A stretch of DNA of 64,000 nucleotides, from positions 62,001-126,000 of the forward strand of contig NZ_JAVHJU010000020.1 of assembly GCF_031082405.1 (NCBI RefSeq), in the 5' to 3' direction. The number at the start of each line of letters is the position of its first letter. Within the stretch, counting starts at the first letter, position 1. The notes beneath the pieces were generated by a model. The model was given only the letters and a program-made list of their open reading frames with translations, was not told the DNA's origin and did no database searches. Origin of the DNA: Amycolatopsis sp. A133. GTDB taxonomy: Bacteria > Actinomycetota > Actinomycetes > Mycobacteriales > Pseudonocardiaceae. Both the position numbers and the translations under genes were made by a program. Below are positions 8,185 through 16,970 of the stretch, one piece after another.

Positions 8185-8815
8185 TCCCGCCGCTACCCTC
8201 GCCACCGTCCTCCTGGCCTACCTGCCGGCCGCCGTCTCCCCCGGCCCGAACTTCGTGCTCATCGTGCACACCGCCGCCACCGGAACCCGGCGGGCCGCGG
8301 TTGCGATCGCGCTCGGCGTGGTCGCCGCGGGCGGGCTGCTGGCCGCGGTCGCCGTCTTCGGGCTGGGCGGTGTCCTGGCACGCACGCCGTGGCTGGCCAC
8401 GGCGTTGCGCGTGGTCTGCGGCGCGTACCTGGCGTGGCTCGGCGCCCGGCTGTGGTGGCGCGCCCCCGCCGACCCCGCCACACCCGCCAAACCGCCGGAC
8501 CAGGCAGTGAGCACCCCGGACCGCCCGGGAACCTTCTTCCGCCGCGGTGTGCTGAGCAACCTGACCAACCCCAAGGCCGTCGCGTTCTTCGGCAGCGTCC
8601 TCACCGCGACGCTCCCGCCCACCGAACCCACGGCCGTCAAAGCCGCCGCGGTCGCCCTGATCGTCGCCGCCTCGGCCGCCTGGCACCTCGGCGTCGCCCT
8701 GCTGTTCTCCTCCCCCGTCACCCAGCGCTGGTACGCCCGCGCGGAACCGGCCCTCAACCGCGTCGTGGGCACGGTTCTCGTCGTCCTCGGCGTCACCCTG
8801 GCCGTAACGCCGTGA
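8180..8815 (+). CDS. LysE/RhtB family amino-acid exporter
   Basis: A 211-residue inner-membrane protein with about six hydrophobic helices. The N-terminal YLPAAVSPGPNFVLIVHTAATGTRRA carries the SPGPN motif typical of LysE/RhtB exporters, and FFRRGVLSNLTNPKAVAFFGSVL matches the conserved NPK loop. These proteins export amino acids or their derivatives using the proton gradient. The ATG at 8180 is fixed by the family N-terminus even though it is embedded in a 14-bp tandem repeat with no clear Shine-Dalgarno. No LysG-type regulator is adjacent, so the substrate is open. Confidence 0.8.
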   Translation: MSPAATLATVLLAYLPAAVSPGPNFVLIVHTAATGTRRAAVAIALGVVAAGGLLAAVAVFGLGGVLARTPWLATALRVVCGAYLAWLGARLWWRAPADPATPAKPPDQAVSTPDRPGTFFRRGVLSNLTNPKAVAFFGSVLTATLPPTEPTAVKAAAVALIVAASAAWHLGVALLFSSPVTQRWYARAEPALNRVVGTVLVVLGVTLAVTP

Positions 8816-8848
8816 AGGCCTCCCCGCGCGAGCGAGGAGGCCTTCACG
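8811..8848. terminator. Bidirectional terminator between convergent genes
   Basis: A perfect 13-bp stem (8811-8823 with 8836-8848; arm CGTGAAGGCCTCC) and 12-nt loop sit at the stop of the LysE gene and 15 nt from the end of the convergent carboxypeptidase. It should serve both transcripts. Confidence 0.75.
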
Positions 8849-8862
8849 TACCGAAAACCGGG

Positions 8863-11358
8863 CTACCGGACCCCGCCCGACGCGCGCTGCTTCTGCGCGT
8901 GCGCGGAGCGGGTGCAGACCTCGCCGACGTCGACCGTCTGGCCGCGGTCGGCGTAGACGTCCGCCACGCCGACGAGCTTGCCGTTCGGCGACGAGCAGGT
9001 CAGCTGGTAGGCCTCCTTCGTCCCGTAGGTCGGCGGGATCGGCGACGAGAACGACACGTCCCCGGCCCAGTCGTCGACCGCGGCCGGGTTCGCCTGGTCG
9101 TAGTTGACCACCACGGCCTTGTAGTCACCGGCCGGCGGGTCGAACAGCACGGCGTGCTCGGACGTCGTGCCGCCGTTCGCCGACGAGCTGACCAGGTTGC
9201 CCGCCGCGTCGTAGATGAACAGGTCCCAGTCGGTCGCGGTGTTCGCCCAGTTGATGTTGACGCTGAACTTCCCGTTGTCGACCTTCGGCAGGCCGTCGAC
9301 GTGGAAGGTGAACGAGTCACCCGCCGGGTCCTCCGGGTAGTTCTGGTTGATCGGCGGCACGCCCGCCGGGTTCGTGACCGCGAAGCCCTGCTGCGCGGGG
9401 CCCTGCGGGTCGCGCCCGTACCGGCCGGCCACGTACGGCCGCGTCGACGGGTTGACCGACCAGGCGAAGCGCCCGCCGGTGGCGGTGAACTTCGAGTTCA
9501 AGTCGTCGGTGATGTAGATCGGCGGCTTGGTCGAGCCGTCGGGCTGGATCACCGGCGACGTCGGCGTCTGGAACGTCTTGTGCAGCTTGAGCTGGTAACC
9601 CTTCGGCGCCGAGCCGATCAGCGTCGAGTGCTGCTGCGGGTCGGCCGCGTTGCCCAGCATGTCCAGGAACGCCTGCCGGTTGCCGCCCTTGCCGGCCCCG
9701 GCCGCCGGGGCCAGGCCCGCGTACTCGGCCACGACGCTGTCGGCGTAGGGCCCGTGGAAGCCGTTGCCGCCGACCTCGATGGTGAAGCCCCAGCCGCCGG
9801 TGGCCCAGTACGACCAGTCCTCGGTGGTGCCGGTGGTGTCGTAGAGCGCCCAGCTCGGCTCGCTGGTGTAGCCGTTGCGCGAGGCCAGCTTGTCGCCGAG
9901 GGCCTTGTACTGCGGTTCCTCCAGCGGCGGGCGGATGTCGGCCACGCCCGGCGGGCGCAGCACCAGCGCGGCGACCGTGTGCATCGTCATCAGGTTGGTC
10001 ACCTGGCGCGAGGACACGATCGAGCGCACGTTGCGCACCTCGGGCTCGCTGAACGGCGCGGACCCGCGGAAGGTGTCGCCGCTCCAGGCCAGCTCGGCGC
10101 CGGCGCCGCCCCAGAAGCCGCCGTAGTTGCGGTTGGGGTCGGTGCCGCGGAGGCGCCCGCCCGGGTTCGCCTTGCACACGCCGGTCGCGAACTGCGGCGG
10201 CGAGTCGTTGACGTTGCAGTTCTTGCGCTTCATCTCGTAGTCGAACCGGGTGAAGTCACCCTTGGGCTCGGCCTCGCGGGAGATCTCGAAGCCGTCCGGG
10301 TTGATGATCGGCACGACGATGTTGCGCGTCTTGCTCACCAGCCCGCGGATGGCTGCGTCGCGCGAATAGCCGTTGACCAGCTCGTACGCCCATTCGATGA
10401 CGTGCTCACCCGCCGGCCACTCCCGGGCGTGGTGCACGCCCATGGTGAAGTTCACCGGCTTGCCGTCGGTCACGTTCTTGACGTCGGTGGCGATTTCGAC
10501 GCCGACGACGTCCCGGCCTTCCCACGTCGATTCCGGCATCGTGAACGCCGAGACCAGGTTCGGGTTCTTGCGCGCCAGTTCCTTGAGCTCGTAGTTGTAC
10601 TCGTAGAGGTGCCGGTAGCCGGTGCGCCCGGAGGGCAGCGCGGTCGCGGCGGTCTTCGCGGCGAACTCGCGGTCGATCTTCGCGTCCCGGATCGACTTGG
10701 CCGAGAGGTCCGCCTCGATGACCTTCGACTTGAAGCCGCTGTCCTTGAGCGTCTTGCGGTCGGCGTCGTCGGCGAGCACGACCTCGACCCCGGTCGCGTC
10801 ACCCTTCTCCGTGACGTCGAGCCCGAGGGCGGTCAGCTTGCCCTTGTCGGCGCGCGTCGGCGTCTCGACGCGGACGAGCTCCGCGCGCTGGACCGCCGGC
10901 GCCGCACCGGTCGGCGTGCCCTGCGGCGTCAGCGCCAGGAAGTCGACCCCGAGCTGCGCCTGACGGGCCGAGCCACCGTACCGGCAGCCCTGGACGACGA
11001 GCTCCTGCCCCTTTTTCACGAAGCTTTCAGCGAGTTCGTGGCTGCGCAACGCGGCGGAGGCGGCGACCACCGCGCCCGTGGCCTTGTCGAAGACGGCGAC
11101 GTCCCAGTCGCCCTCGGCGCCCTGCGCCGGCTGCAGCCGCGCCTGGACCAGACCGTCCACGGTGGACGTCAGCTCGCGGCGATCGGTGCCCGAGGTGCCC
11201 TTGGGCAGCACTTTCGCGAAGCACGAGCGGGCCACCGACTTGTCGGCGCGCAGGACGTTCTGCGCCGCGCCGGCGGTGCCGGACGGCAACGCGACGAACG
11301 TTCCGGCCAGCGCGACGGCCGAAGCCAGCAGCACTAGCCGTCTTGGTGAATTCCCCAC
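8863..11358 (-). CDS. Secreted M14-family zinc carboxypeptidase
   Basis: An 831-residue extracellular metallopeptidase. A signal peptide covers about residues 1-32 (RRLVLLASAVALAGTFVAL, then an Ala-rich cleavage site), followed by a propeptide-like region. The M14 catalytic domain shows the zinc motif HxxE in GVHHAREWPAGEH, PIINPDGFE, the third ligand His in MTMHTVAALVLRPPG, and the catalytic Glu in GFTIEVGGNGFHG. A C-terminal beta-rich module (FSVNINWANTATDWDLFIYD) resembles PPC/P-type domains. It would trim C-terminal residues from proteins outside the cell. The GTG at 11358 is preferred because AAGGAGG lies 9 nt upstream; the open frame extends further, but those codons are not signal-peptide-like. 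Confidence 0.85.
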   Translation of the reverse strand: MGNSPRRLVLLASAVALAGTFVALPSGTAGAAQNVLRADKSVARSCFAKVLPKGTSGTDRRELTSTVDGLVQARLQPAQGAEGDWDVAVFDKATGAVVAASAALRSHELAESFVKKGQELVVQGCRYGGSARQAQLGVDFLALTPQGTPTGAAPAVQRAELVRVETPTRADKGKLTALGLDVTEKGDATGVEVVLADDADRKTLKDSGFKSKVIEADLSAKSIRDAKIDREFAAKTAATALPSGRTGYRHLYEYNYELKELARKNPNLVSAFTMPESTWEGRDVVGVEIATDVKNVTDGKPVNFTMGVHHAREWPAGEHVIEWAYELVNGYSRDAAIRGLVSKTRNIVVPIINPDGFEISREAEPKGDFTRFDYEMKRKNCNVNDSPPQFATGVCKANPGGRLRGTDPNRNYGGFWGGAGAELAWSGDTFRGSAPFSEPEVRNVRSIVSSRQVTNLMTMHTVAALVLRPPGVADIRPPLEEPQYKALGDKLASRNGYTSEPSWALYDTTGTTEDWSYWATGGWGFTIEVGGNGFHGPYADSVVAEYAGLAPAAGAGKGGNRQAFLDMLGNAADPQQHSTLIGSAPKGYQLKLHKTFQTPTSPVIQPDGSTKPPIYITDDLNSKFTATGGRFAWSVNPSTRPYVAGRYGRDPQGPAQQGFAVTNPAGVPPINQNYPEDPAGDSFTFHVDGLPKVDNGKFSVNINWANTATDWDLFIYDAAGNLVSSSANGGTTSEHAVLFDPPAGDYKAVVVNYDQANPAAVDDWAGDVSFSSPIPPTYGTKEAYQLTCSSPNGKLVGVADVYADRGQTVDVGEVCTRSAHAQKQRASGGVR

Positions 11359-11515
11359 GGAAAGCGACCTCCTTGACCGAGGCCGGCACGCACGGACGTA
11401 CCGGTAGCGGAGGACCATAATGGAGGAAATCCGGCCGGGGACACCGCCGTAAGTCGGACAGCGTGCACCCTGCTTTTCACCGGGAACTCAACCACCGGTC
11501 GGCTACTGTGCGCCC

Positions 11516-12175
11516 ATGGTCACGGTCCCTGCGCGGCGAGTGTCGGTCGCGGTCTCCCTGACGGGCATTGCGGCCTTGGTGATCGGCGCCGGCCTGGTGC
11601 TGCTGCTGCAGGTCATCCCGCCGACCGACGAGATCAGCGCCACCCGCCGCACGATCAGCGAGTACGGCCTGTCCGACCACAAGCGGGTCTTCGACGTGGC
11701 GGTGGTCCTGGTCGCGCTGGGCTCGGCGGCCGGCCTGGCGGTACTGCGCGGCCAGCGCCGCCTCCCGGTCCCGGCGGCCATCCTGGGAACACTGTGGACG
11801 GTGGGGCTCCTGGTCATCGTGGCGTTCCCCAAACCGGACTGGGCCACGGTCTCCCGCGCCGACTTCGGCGGCACGCTGCACCGGATCGCCAGTGTGGTGG
11901 CGTTCGTGGCGCTGCCGTTGGCGGTGCTGGTGGCGGCGCGGACAGCGTTCCCGTCGTCGCCGGGGCGTCGCCGGCTGGTGCGCGTGCTGGCGGTCGTGTC
12001 GCTCGGCTGGTTCGCGGTGATCCTGGGCGCGGTGGTGGTGGCGGCGCTGGAGGACGGCCGCTGGTGGACGTTGATCCCGCTCGGCTTGGTGGAGCGGGGA
12101 ATGGCGGTGACGGAACTGCTCGCGCTGGGGGTGCTGCTGGCCCCGGTCGCGGAACGGCCCGGACGAACGCAGTGA
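11516..12175 (+). CDS. DUF998 family membrane protein
   Basis: A 219-residue protein with about six predicted membrane helices and the DUF998 hallmark ISEYGLSDHKRVFDVAVVLVALGSAAG after the first helix. The family's function is unknown. The start ATG is preceded by TACTGT with exactly 6 nt between and no Shine-Dalgarno, so the transcript is probably leaderless. It is divergent from the carboxypeptidase (158 bp between starts) and convergent with the SnoaL-like gene. Family call is good; function cannot be stated. Confidence 0.7.
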   Translation: MVTVPARRVSVAVSLTGIAALVIGAGLVLLLQVIPPTDEISATRRTISEYGLSDHKRVFDVAVVLVALGSAAGLAVLRGQRRLPVPAAILGTLWTVGLLVIVAFPKPDWATVSRADFGGTLHRIASVVAFVALPLAVLVAARTAFPSSPGRRRLVRVLAVVSLGWFAVILGAVVVAALEDGRWWTLIPLGLVERGMAVTELLALGVLLAPVAERPGRTQ

Positions 12176-12184
12176 AACGCGCCC

Positions 12185-12748
12185 TCAGACAGCACGCAGC
12201 TCCGGCTCGACCGTGTCGACCAGCCGCGGGTCGGGGCGCCCACCGGACATCGCCAGGAACCCCCGCGCCACCCGCACCAGCAACAGCCAGTTCTTCAGCT
12301 TCTTCTTGTCCACCCCGCCCACCAGCTGCTTGAGCATCGACAGCGTGTCGAAGTAGATCCGCTCGCACACCAGCCTCTCCTGCGCGTCGAACACGAAGTA
12401 CGCCGTCATGCGGACGCGGAAGCGCGACCCCGTCGGCGGAACCGGGCCCAGCGGGCCCAGGTGCGTGCCCAGCAGCCAAAACTCGACCACGACCGCGTCG
12501 GCGCTGTGGCGCAGCGCGATCAGCTCGTGGTGCTGGTCGGGGAACGCCGTGCGCGTGTCGTGGTAGTAGCCGCGGACCGCCGTGGCGCCGTCGTGGACCG
12601 TCATCGTGGCCACCACCTCGTAGTGCGGGTGGGGGAACGTCGACAGCGTGGCGTCCCAGTCCTGGGCGGCTTCGTCGCGGAAGTGGTCGAGCACCAGCTT
12701 CTGCCGGGCCGCGAGGACTTCGGGGGCGGGGATGTCGAACTCGCTCAT
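12185..12748 (-). CDS. SnoaL-like / NTF2-fold protein
   Basis: A 187-residue protein with an NTF2-like cone fold: an initial helix (ARQKLVLDHFRDEAAQDWDATLS), FPHPHYEV, then RGYYHDTRTAFPDQHHELIAL, which matches the SnoaL ester-cyclase family, where an Asp in this region acts as acid/base. It may bind or isomerise a small hydrophobic substrate. The ATG at 12748 has GGGAG upstream; an ATG 12 nt earlier is less likely. It is divergent from the P450/TetR operon and shares its operator region, so the enzyme pair and regulator probably serve one pathway, perhaps modification of a steroid, terpenoid or polyketide. Confidence 0.65.
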   Translation of the reverse strand: MSEFDIPAPEVLAARQKLVLDHFRDEAAQDWDATLSTFPHPHYEVVATMTVHDGATAVRGYYHDTRTAFPDQHHELIALRHSADAVVVEFWLLGTHLGPLGPVPPTGSRFRVRMTAYFVFDAQERLVCERIYFDTLSMLKQLVGGVDKKKLKNWLLLVRVARGFLAMSGGRPDPRLVDTVEPELRAV

Positions 12749-12764
12749 CGGAACTCCCATAAAT

Positions 12765-12802
12765 CTACGCCGTAGGTAATCGACGATAACCTACACTGTA
12801 GG
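12765..12802. promoter_or_regulatory. Twin operator between SnoaL-like gene and P450-TetR operon
   Basis: Two CTAC-N3-GTAG palindromes lie in the divergent promoter region: CTACGCCGTAG (12765-12775) and CCTACACTGTAGG (12790-12802), with centres 26 bp apart. The spacing and placement over both promoters suggest cooperative binding by the TetR regulator encoded at the end of the P450 operon. Confidence 0.65.
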
Positions 12803-12824
12803 CACATCGACCGGAGGGGAAACC

Positions 12825-14126
12825 ATGACCGCGGCTCTGGCCTGGACGAAACCCGTCGTGCGCTGGGGCCTCGGCCACGCACTCCCCCGTACCGTGCTGC
12901 GCCGCGAGGCCCGGCGCGGGGACCTGCAGGGCCGGATGGTGGTCGCCGCGGCCGAGGGGCAGGACCTGACCGGCCTGTTCGAGGAAATCCGCGCGGCCGG
13001 CCCGCTCGCCCGTACCCGCTTCGGCTGGATGACCACCACGCACGCCGCCGTCCGGGAGGTGCTGGCCAGCGACGATTTCCGCGTCGGCGTCATCGGCTCC
13101 GACGGCTCGGCGCTCGGCCGGCTGGTCGAGTGGTCGGCCGGCGAGCACCTGCACCCCGTCCGGCCGCCGTCGCTGCTCGCCGTCAACCCGCCCGAGCACA
13201 CCCGCTACCGCAAGCTCGTCACCGGCGTGTTCACCGTGCGCGCGGTCGAGCAGCTGCGCGGGCGGGTGCAGGAGATCGCGGACGGCCTGCTCGACTCGCT
13301 CGACCCCGCCGCCCCGCTCGACCTCGTCGAGTCCTACTGCGGCCTGCTCCCGGTCACCGTCATCAGCGAAATCCTCGGCGTGCCGCCGTCCGACCTCGGC
13401 AAGGTGCTGTCGCTGGGCGCGGCCGCCGCGCCCAGCCTCGACCTCGGGCTCGGCTGGCGCACCTTCCGCGACGTCGAAACCGCGCTGGCCGAGTTCGACA
13501 CCTGGCTCGGCGAGCACCTCGACCACCTGCGCCGCCACCCCGGCGACGACCTGTTCAGCAAGCTCGTCGCGGCCCGCGACGGCGGCGTCGGCCTCACCGA
13601 AACGGAACTGAAGTCCACCGCGGGCTTGGTGCTGGCGGCCGGCTTCGAGACGACCGTCAACCTGCTCGGCAGCGGCATCGCCCTGCTCGCCGCCGACCCC
13701 GCGCAGCTCGCCGTGCTGCGCGAACGGCCCGAACTGTGGGGCAACACCGTCGAGGAGGTCCTCCGGTACGACCCGCCGGTCCTGCTGACCGGCCGCGTGT
13801 CGACGCGCGCGACCGAGGTGGCCGGGGTTCCGCTGCCGCGCGGCGCGCTGGTGACGACCGTGCTGGCCGGCGCCAACCGCGACCCCGGGGTGTTCACCGA
13901 GCCGGGCGTCTTCGACGTCACCCGGGCCGGCGCGCGCGACCACGTGTCGTTCGGCGCCGGCCGCCACCACTGCCTGGGCGCCTCGCTGGCGCGCATGGAG
14001 GGCGAAATCGGGTTGCGCACGATCTTCGACCGGTTCCCCGGCCTGCGCGTGCTGCCCGGGGGCCGTCGCCGGTCGACGCGCATCCTGCGCGGCTACGAAC
14101 ACCTGCCCGCGGTGCTCTCCCCGTGA
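12825..14126 (+). CDS. Cytochrome P450
   Basis: A 433-residue class I bacterial P450. Diagnostic motifs are all present: I-helix VLAAGFETTVNLL (AGxET), K-helix EEVLRYDPPV (ExxR), and the heme loop HVSFGAGRHHCLGASLARME with the thiolate Cys about residue 385. It would hydroxylate or otherwise oxidise a small molecule with electrons from ferredoxin, but no ferredoxin gene is adjacent. GGAGGGG precedes the ATG. The stop overlaps the TetR start by 4 nt (GTGA), so the two are translationally coupled. The substrate cannot be predicted from sequence alone. Confidence 0.9.
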   Translation: MTAALAWTKPVVRWGLGHALPRTVLRREARRGDLQGRMVVAAAEGQDLTGLFEEIRAAGPLARTRFGWMTTTHAAVREVLASDDFRVGVIGSDGSALGRLVEWSAGEHLHPVRPPSLLAVNPPEHTRYRKLVTGVFTVRAVEQLRGRVQEIADGLLDSLDPAAPLDLVESYCGLLPVTVISEILGVPPSDLGKVLSLGAAAAPSLDLGLGWRTFRDVETALAEFDTWLGEHLDHLRRHPGDDLFSKLVAARDGGVGLTETELKSTAGLVLAAGFETTVNLLGSGIALLAADPAQLAVLRERPELWGNTVEEVLRYDPPVLLTGRVSTRATEVAGVPLPRGALVTTVLAGANRDPGVFTEPGVFDVTRAGARDHVSFGAGRHHCLGASLARMEGEIGLRTIFDRFPGLRVLPGGRRRSTRILRGYEHLPAVLSP

Positions 14127-14785
14127 CGGGCCGTCGCGGGCGTCCGCCCAAGGACGCGGACGCCCTGTCGCGCGACCGGATCCTGCGGGAGGCGCTGGCG
14201 CTGGTCGACGAAGAGGGCCTGGCCGCGGTGAGCATGCGCAAGCTCGCGCGCCGGCTCGGCGTCGACCCGATGAGCCTGTACAACCACGTCGACGGCAAGG
14301 ACGCGCTGCTGGACGGGATCGCCGAGGTCCTGCTGGCCGCGATCCCCGCGCCGCCGGCGGAGGCGGACCTGCGGGAGACGATGTCCGCGCTGGCGCACGG
14401 GTTCCGGGCCGCGATGCTCGGCCACCCGCGCGCGGCGCCGCTCGTGCTCACCCGCCAGCTCGCGTCGATGACGGCGCTGACGCCGGTGGAGACCGTGCTC
14501 GCGCCGCTGCTCGCCGCGGGTTTCCCGCCGGACCGCGCGGTGCACGGGCTGCGGGCCGTGCTGGCGTTCCTCATCGGCACGCTGATGCGGGAGGTCGAGG
14601 CCGCGCCGACGTTCAGCGGCACCGACCCCGACGGGGCCCGCCGCCGGCTCGCGGAACTCGAAGCCTCGGGGCTGCCCGCCGTTTCGGCGGCGGCGCCGTT
14701 CCTGGCGGTGTGCGACCACGAAGCGGAGTTCGAGTTCGGCTTGCGGATCCTGCTCGACGCCCTCGGCGCGATGGCCGTGCGTTAG
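14123..14785 (+). CDS. TetR-family regulator (TetR_C-type), coupled to P450
   Basis: A 220-residue protein. The N-terminal helix-turn-helix is clear (ILREALALVDEEGLAAVSMR, then RRLGVDPMSLYNHVDGKDALL), with a C-terminal ligand domain like that of tetracycline-repressor-type TetR proteins. It starts at a GTG overlapping the P450 stop. It likely represses its own operon and the divergent SnoaL-like gene through the twin palindromes at 12765-12802, responding to a pathway metabolite (inference). Its TAG stop overlaps the TAA stop of the convergent alarmone synthetase. Confidence 0.85.
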   Translation: MTGRRGRPPKDADALSRDRILREALALVDEEGLAAVSMRKLARRLGVDPMSLYNHVDGKDALLDGIAEVLLAAIPAPPAEADLRETMSALAHGFRAAMLGHPRAAPLVLTRQLASMTALTPVETVLAPLLAAGFPPDRAVHGLRAVLAFLIGTLMREVEAAPTFSGTDPDGARRRLAELEASGLPAVSAAAPFLAVCDHEAEFEFGLRILLDALGAMAVR

Positions 14786-15435
14786 CGGATGCGTTCGTGC
14801 AGCGCGGCCATCCGGCGGTCGAGGTCGGCCGCGGTCCGGGCCGCCGCCGAGAGTTCGCCCGCGAAATCCGGCGGCACGCTGTCGCGGTACTTGTACGACA
14901 GCTTGTGCTCGACCGCCGCCCAGAAGTCCATGGCGATGGTGCGCAGCTGCACCTCCACCTTGACCTTTTCCACGCGGTCGGACAGGAAAACCGGGATGCG
15001 CACGATGAGGTGCAGGCTGCGGTAGCCGTTCGCCTTCGGGCTCGCGATGTAGTCCTTGGTGCGCAGCAGCTCCACGTCGTCCTGCGCGGTGAGCATGCGG
15101 GCGACTTCGTAGACGTCGGAAACGAACGGGCAGACCACGCGGATCCCGGCGATGTCGTCGAGGGCGCCGGCCGCGGAGACCCAGTCGGTGCCGAGACCGC
15201 GGCGGTGCACCTTCTCCTTGATCGCCTCCGGCCGCTTGACCCGGCTCGTGATGTGCTCGATCGGGTCGTGCTGGTGGACGAAGTCGAACTCCTCGCTGAG
15301 GATCCGCAGCTTCGTCATCAGCTCTTCGATGGCGAACTTGTACATCAGGAGGAAGCGAGGGAGCTGCCCGGCGACGGCGAGCTCGTCGGCCACCTCGCGC
15401 AGGGAAGCGTCCTCGGCCGCCGGGTCGGTGGTCAC
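14782..15435 (-). CDS. Small alarmone synthetase (RelA/SpoT nucleotidyltransferase domain)
   Basis: A 217-residue single-domain (p)ppGpp synthetase of the RelP/RelQ type, without the HD hydrolase or regulatory domains of Rel. Visible motifs include RVKRPEAIKEKVHRRG, ALDDIAGIRVVCPFVSDVY, KDYIASPKANGYRSLHLIV and VEVQLRTIAMDFWAAVEHKL, covering the ATP- and GTP-binding and catalytic residues (D in the DDIAGIR motif, E in VEVQLRT). It transfers pyrophosphate from ATP to GDP/GTP. The GTG at 15435 is chosen because family similarity begins shortly after; an ATG at 15489 would add 18 atypical residues. It is convergent with the TetR gene. Confidence 0.85.
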   Translation of the reverse strand: MTTDPAAEDASLREVADELAVAGQLPRFLLMYKFAIEELMTKLRILSEEFDFVHQHDPIEHITSRVKRPEAIKEKVHRRGLGTDWVSAAGALDDIAGIRVVCPFVSDVYEVARMLTAQDDVELLRTKDYIASPKANGYRSLHLIVRIPVFLSDRVEKVKVEVQLRTIAMDFWAAVEHKLSYKYRDSVPPDFAGELSAAARTAADLDRRMAALHERIR

Positions 15436-15553
15436 TGAAGCCTCGTGCTGTCGTCGGTCGTTTTCCGAGCGCCAGCGTACTGCGCTCAACGTGGTGAACG
15501 AACGGCGACGGGCCGGAGTTCCCGCCGGTCACCGGTTCGGGTCACCCGCGCCC

Positions 15554-15586
15554 GGCCCGGACCGGCGGTGGTGGCCGGTCCGGGCC
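15554..15586 (-). terminator. Terminator of the Asn-Gly-Met repeat protein gene
   Basis: GGCCCGGACCGGC (15554-15566) pairs with 15574-15586 over 13 bp with a 7-nt loop, 15 nt beyond the stop of the minus-strand gene ending at 15601. Confidence 0.6.
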
Positions 15587-15600
15587 CGGCGGGTTGCCGG

Positions 15601-16860
15601 TCAGCGCCCCATGGGGACCGTTTCGGCGGTGGCGGCCGCGACGCACCGGGCGGCGACCGCACCGGCCTCGTCTTCGGCCTTCTGCTGGGCCTTCTTGTCC
15701 TGGGCCTTCTGGTTTTCGGCCTTCTTGTCTTCGGCCTTGTGGTTCTGGGCCTTCTGGTTCTCTTCGACGGCCATGCCCTGCTGCTCGGCCGCGGCAGCGG
15801 GGTCGGCGGCCTGGGAAACGCAGTTCAGGACGGCCGCGCAGTCCTCGGCGGAGAGGTCGGCCTGTGCTGCATCTTCCTGCTTCGCCGCGTCGTTCTGCTC
15901 GGCAGCGTCCTTCTTGGCGGCCTTGCCGTTCCGGTCGGCGGCGTTGTTCTTGGCGGCCATACCGTTCCGCTCGGCGGGCTCGTTCTCGTCGGCCATGCCG
16001 TTCTCCGCGGCCATGCCGTTCTCGTCGGCGCCGCTGCCCGCGGCCATGCCGTTCTGCTCGGCAGCGTCCTTCTGCTCGGCCATGCCCTGGTGGCCGGCCA
16101 TGCCGTTCTGGTCGGCGGCGTCGTTCTCGGCCTTGCCGTTCTGGTTCGCCATTCCGCCGGCGTCGGCCACGCCGGCGGCCTGGGCCAGGCACTTCTGGAC
16201 CACTTCGCAGGCCTGGGCGGCAGCGGCGTCCTGGTCGGCCGCGGCGTCCTGGTCGGCCGCGTCCTGCTGACCGGCCATGCCGTTCTCGTCGGCTGCACCC
16301 TTCTCGGCCGCCGCGCCCTTCTTCGCCGCCATGCCGTTCTCGTCGGCCGCTGCGCCCTTCTTCGCCGCCATGCCGTTCTCGTCGGCCGCGGCGTTCCCGG
16401 CACCCATGCCGTTCTCGTCAGCCATACCGTTCCCGGCACCCATGTCGTTCTCGCCGGCCATGCCGTTCCCATCGGCCAGTTCGGCGCCGTCGGCTTCCTT
16501 CCCGGCCGCGGCCTCCTGCGCCGCTCCGACGACCGCCGCGCATTGGGCCGCCACCTCGTTGGCCGCCACCTGCTTCGCGCAGCCCGCGGCTTCGCGTCGC
16601 TGCTCGATCTGGTCGACCACCGCCTGGCGGTTCGCTATCCGCGCTTGCGATTGGGCGTCCGGAGCCGTGCGCTGGCTCGCGATGAACGTCAGGTTGTTCT
16701 GCAGCGCCGTGTCCAGGCCACCACAGCTTTCCGTGGCCGCGTTGCTCGCCGGGCTGGTCAGGGCGATGGCCGTGGCCGTGGCGCCCGCTACTCCCAGCAA
16801 AGCGACCAGTCCGATCGTCGCGGGTTTGCGGTGTCGTCCTGCCGTGCGCACGTGGGGCAT
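15601..16860 (-). CDS. Secreted low-complexity protein with (D/E)NGMA repeats and spaced cysteines
   Basis: A 419-residue protein not assignable to a known family. A signal peptide (PATIGLVALLGVAGATATAIAL) is followed by a short conserved-looking domain (CGGLDTALQNNLTFIASQR). The rest is Ala-, Asp/Glu-, Asn-, Gly-, Met- and Lys-rich, with about 15 degenerate copies of NGMA (often DENGMA), then a Lys/Gln/Glu/Asn-rich segment near the end. Cysteines recur as single residues or CxxxxC pairs (ACEVVQKC, DCAAVLNC), giving at least eight. The ATG at 16860 has GAGGAGG upstream. A 13-bp hairpin follows the stop. It may be a disulfide-linked cell-surface or matrix protein; this is conjecture. Confidence 0.7.
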   Translation of the reverse strand: MPHVRTAGRHRKPATIGLVALLGVAGATATAIALTSPASNAATESCGGLDTALQNNLTFIASQRTAPDAQSQARIANRQAVVDQIEQRREAAGCAKQVAANEVAAQCAAVVGAAQEAAAGKEADGAELADGNGMAGENDMGAGNGMADENGMGAGNAAADENGMAAKKGAAADENGMAAKKGAAAEKGAADENGMAGQQDAADQDAAADQDAAAAQACEVVQKCLAQAAGVADAGGMANQNGKAENDAADQNGMAGHQGMAEQKDAAEQNGMAAGSGADENGMAAENGMADENEPAERNGMAAKNNAADRNGKAAKKDAAEQNDAAKQEDAAQADLSAEDCAAVLNCVSQAADPAAAAEQQGMAVEENQKAQNHKAEDKKAENQKAQDKKAQQKAEDEAGAVAARCVAAATAETVPMGR

Positions 16861-16970
16861 CAGCCCCTCCTCTCTGGTCGCCACCTCACCAGGGCACACG
16901 GCTCACCCGGCGAAGCGGTTCACCCGGAAGGAAAATTCCCCACGTGTCCACTGTGGACAAACAATCTGGC

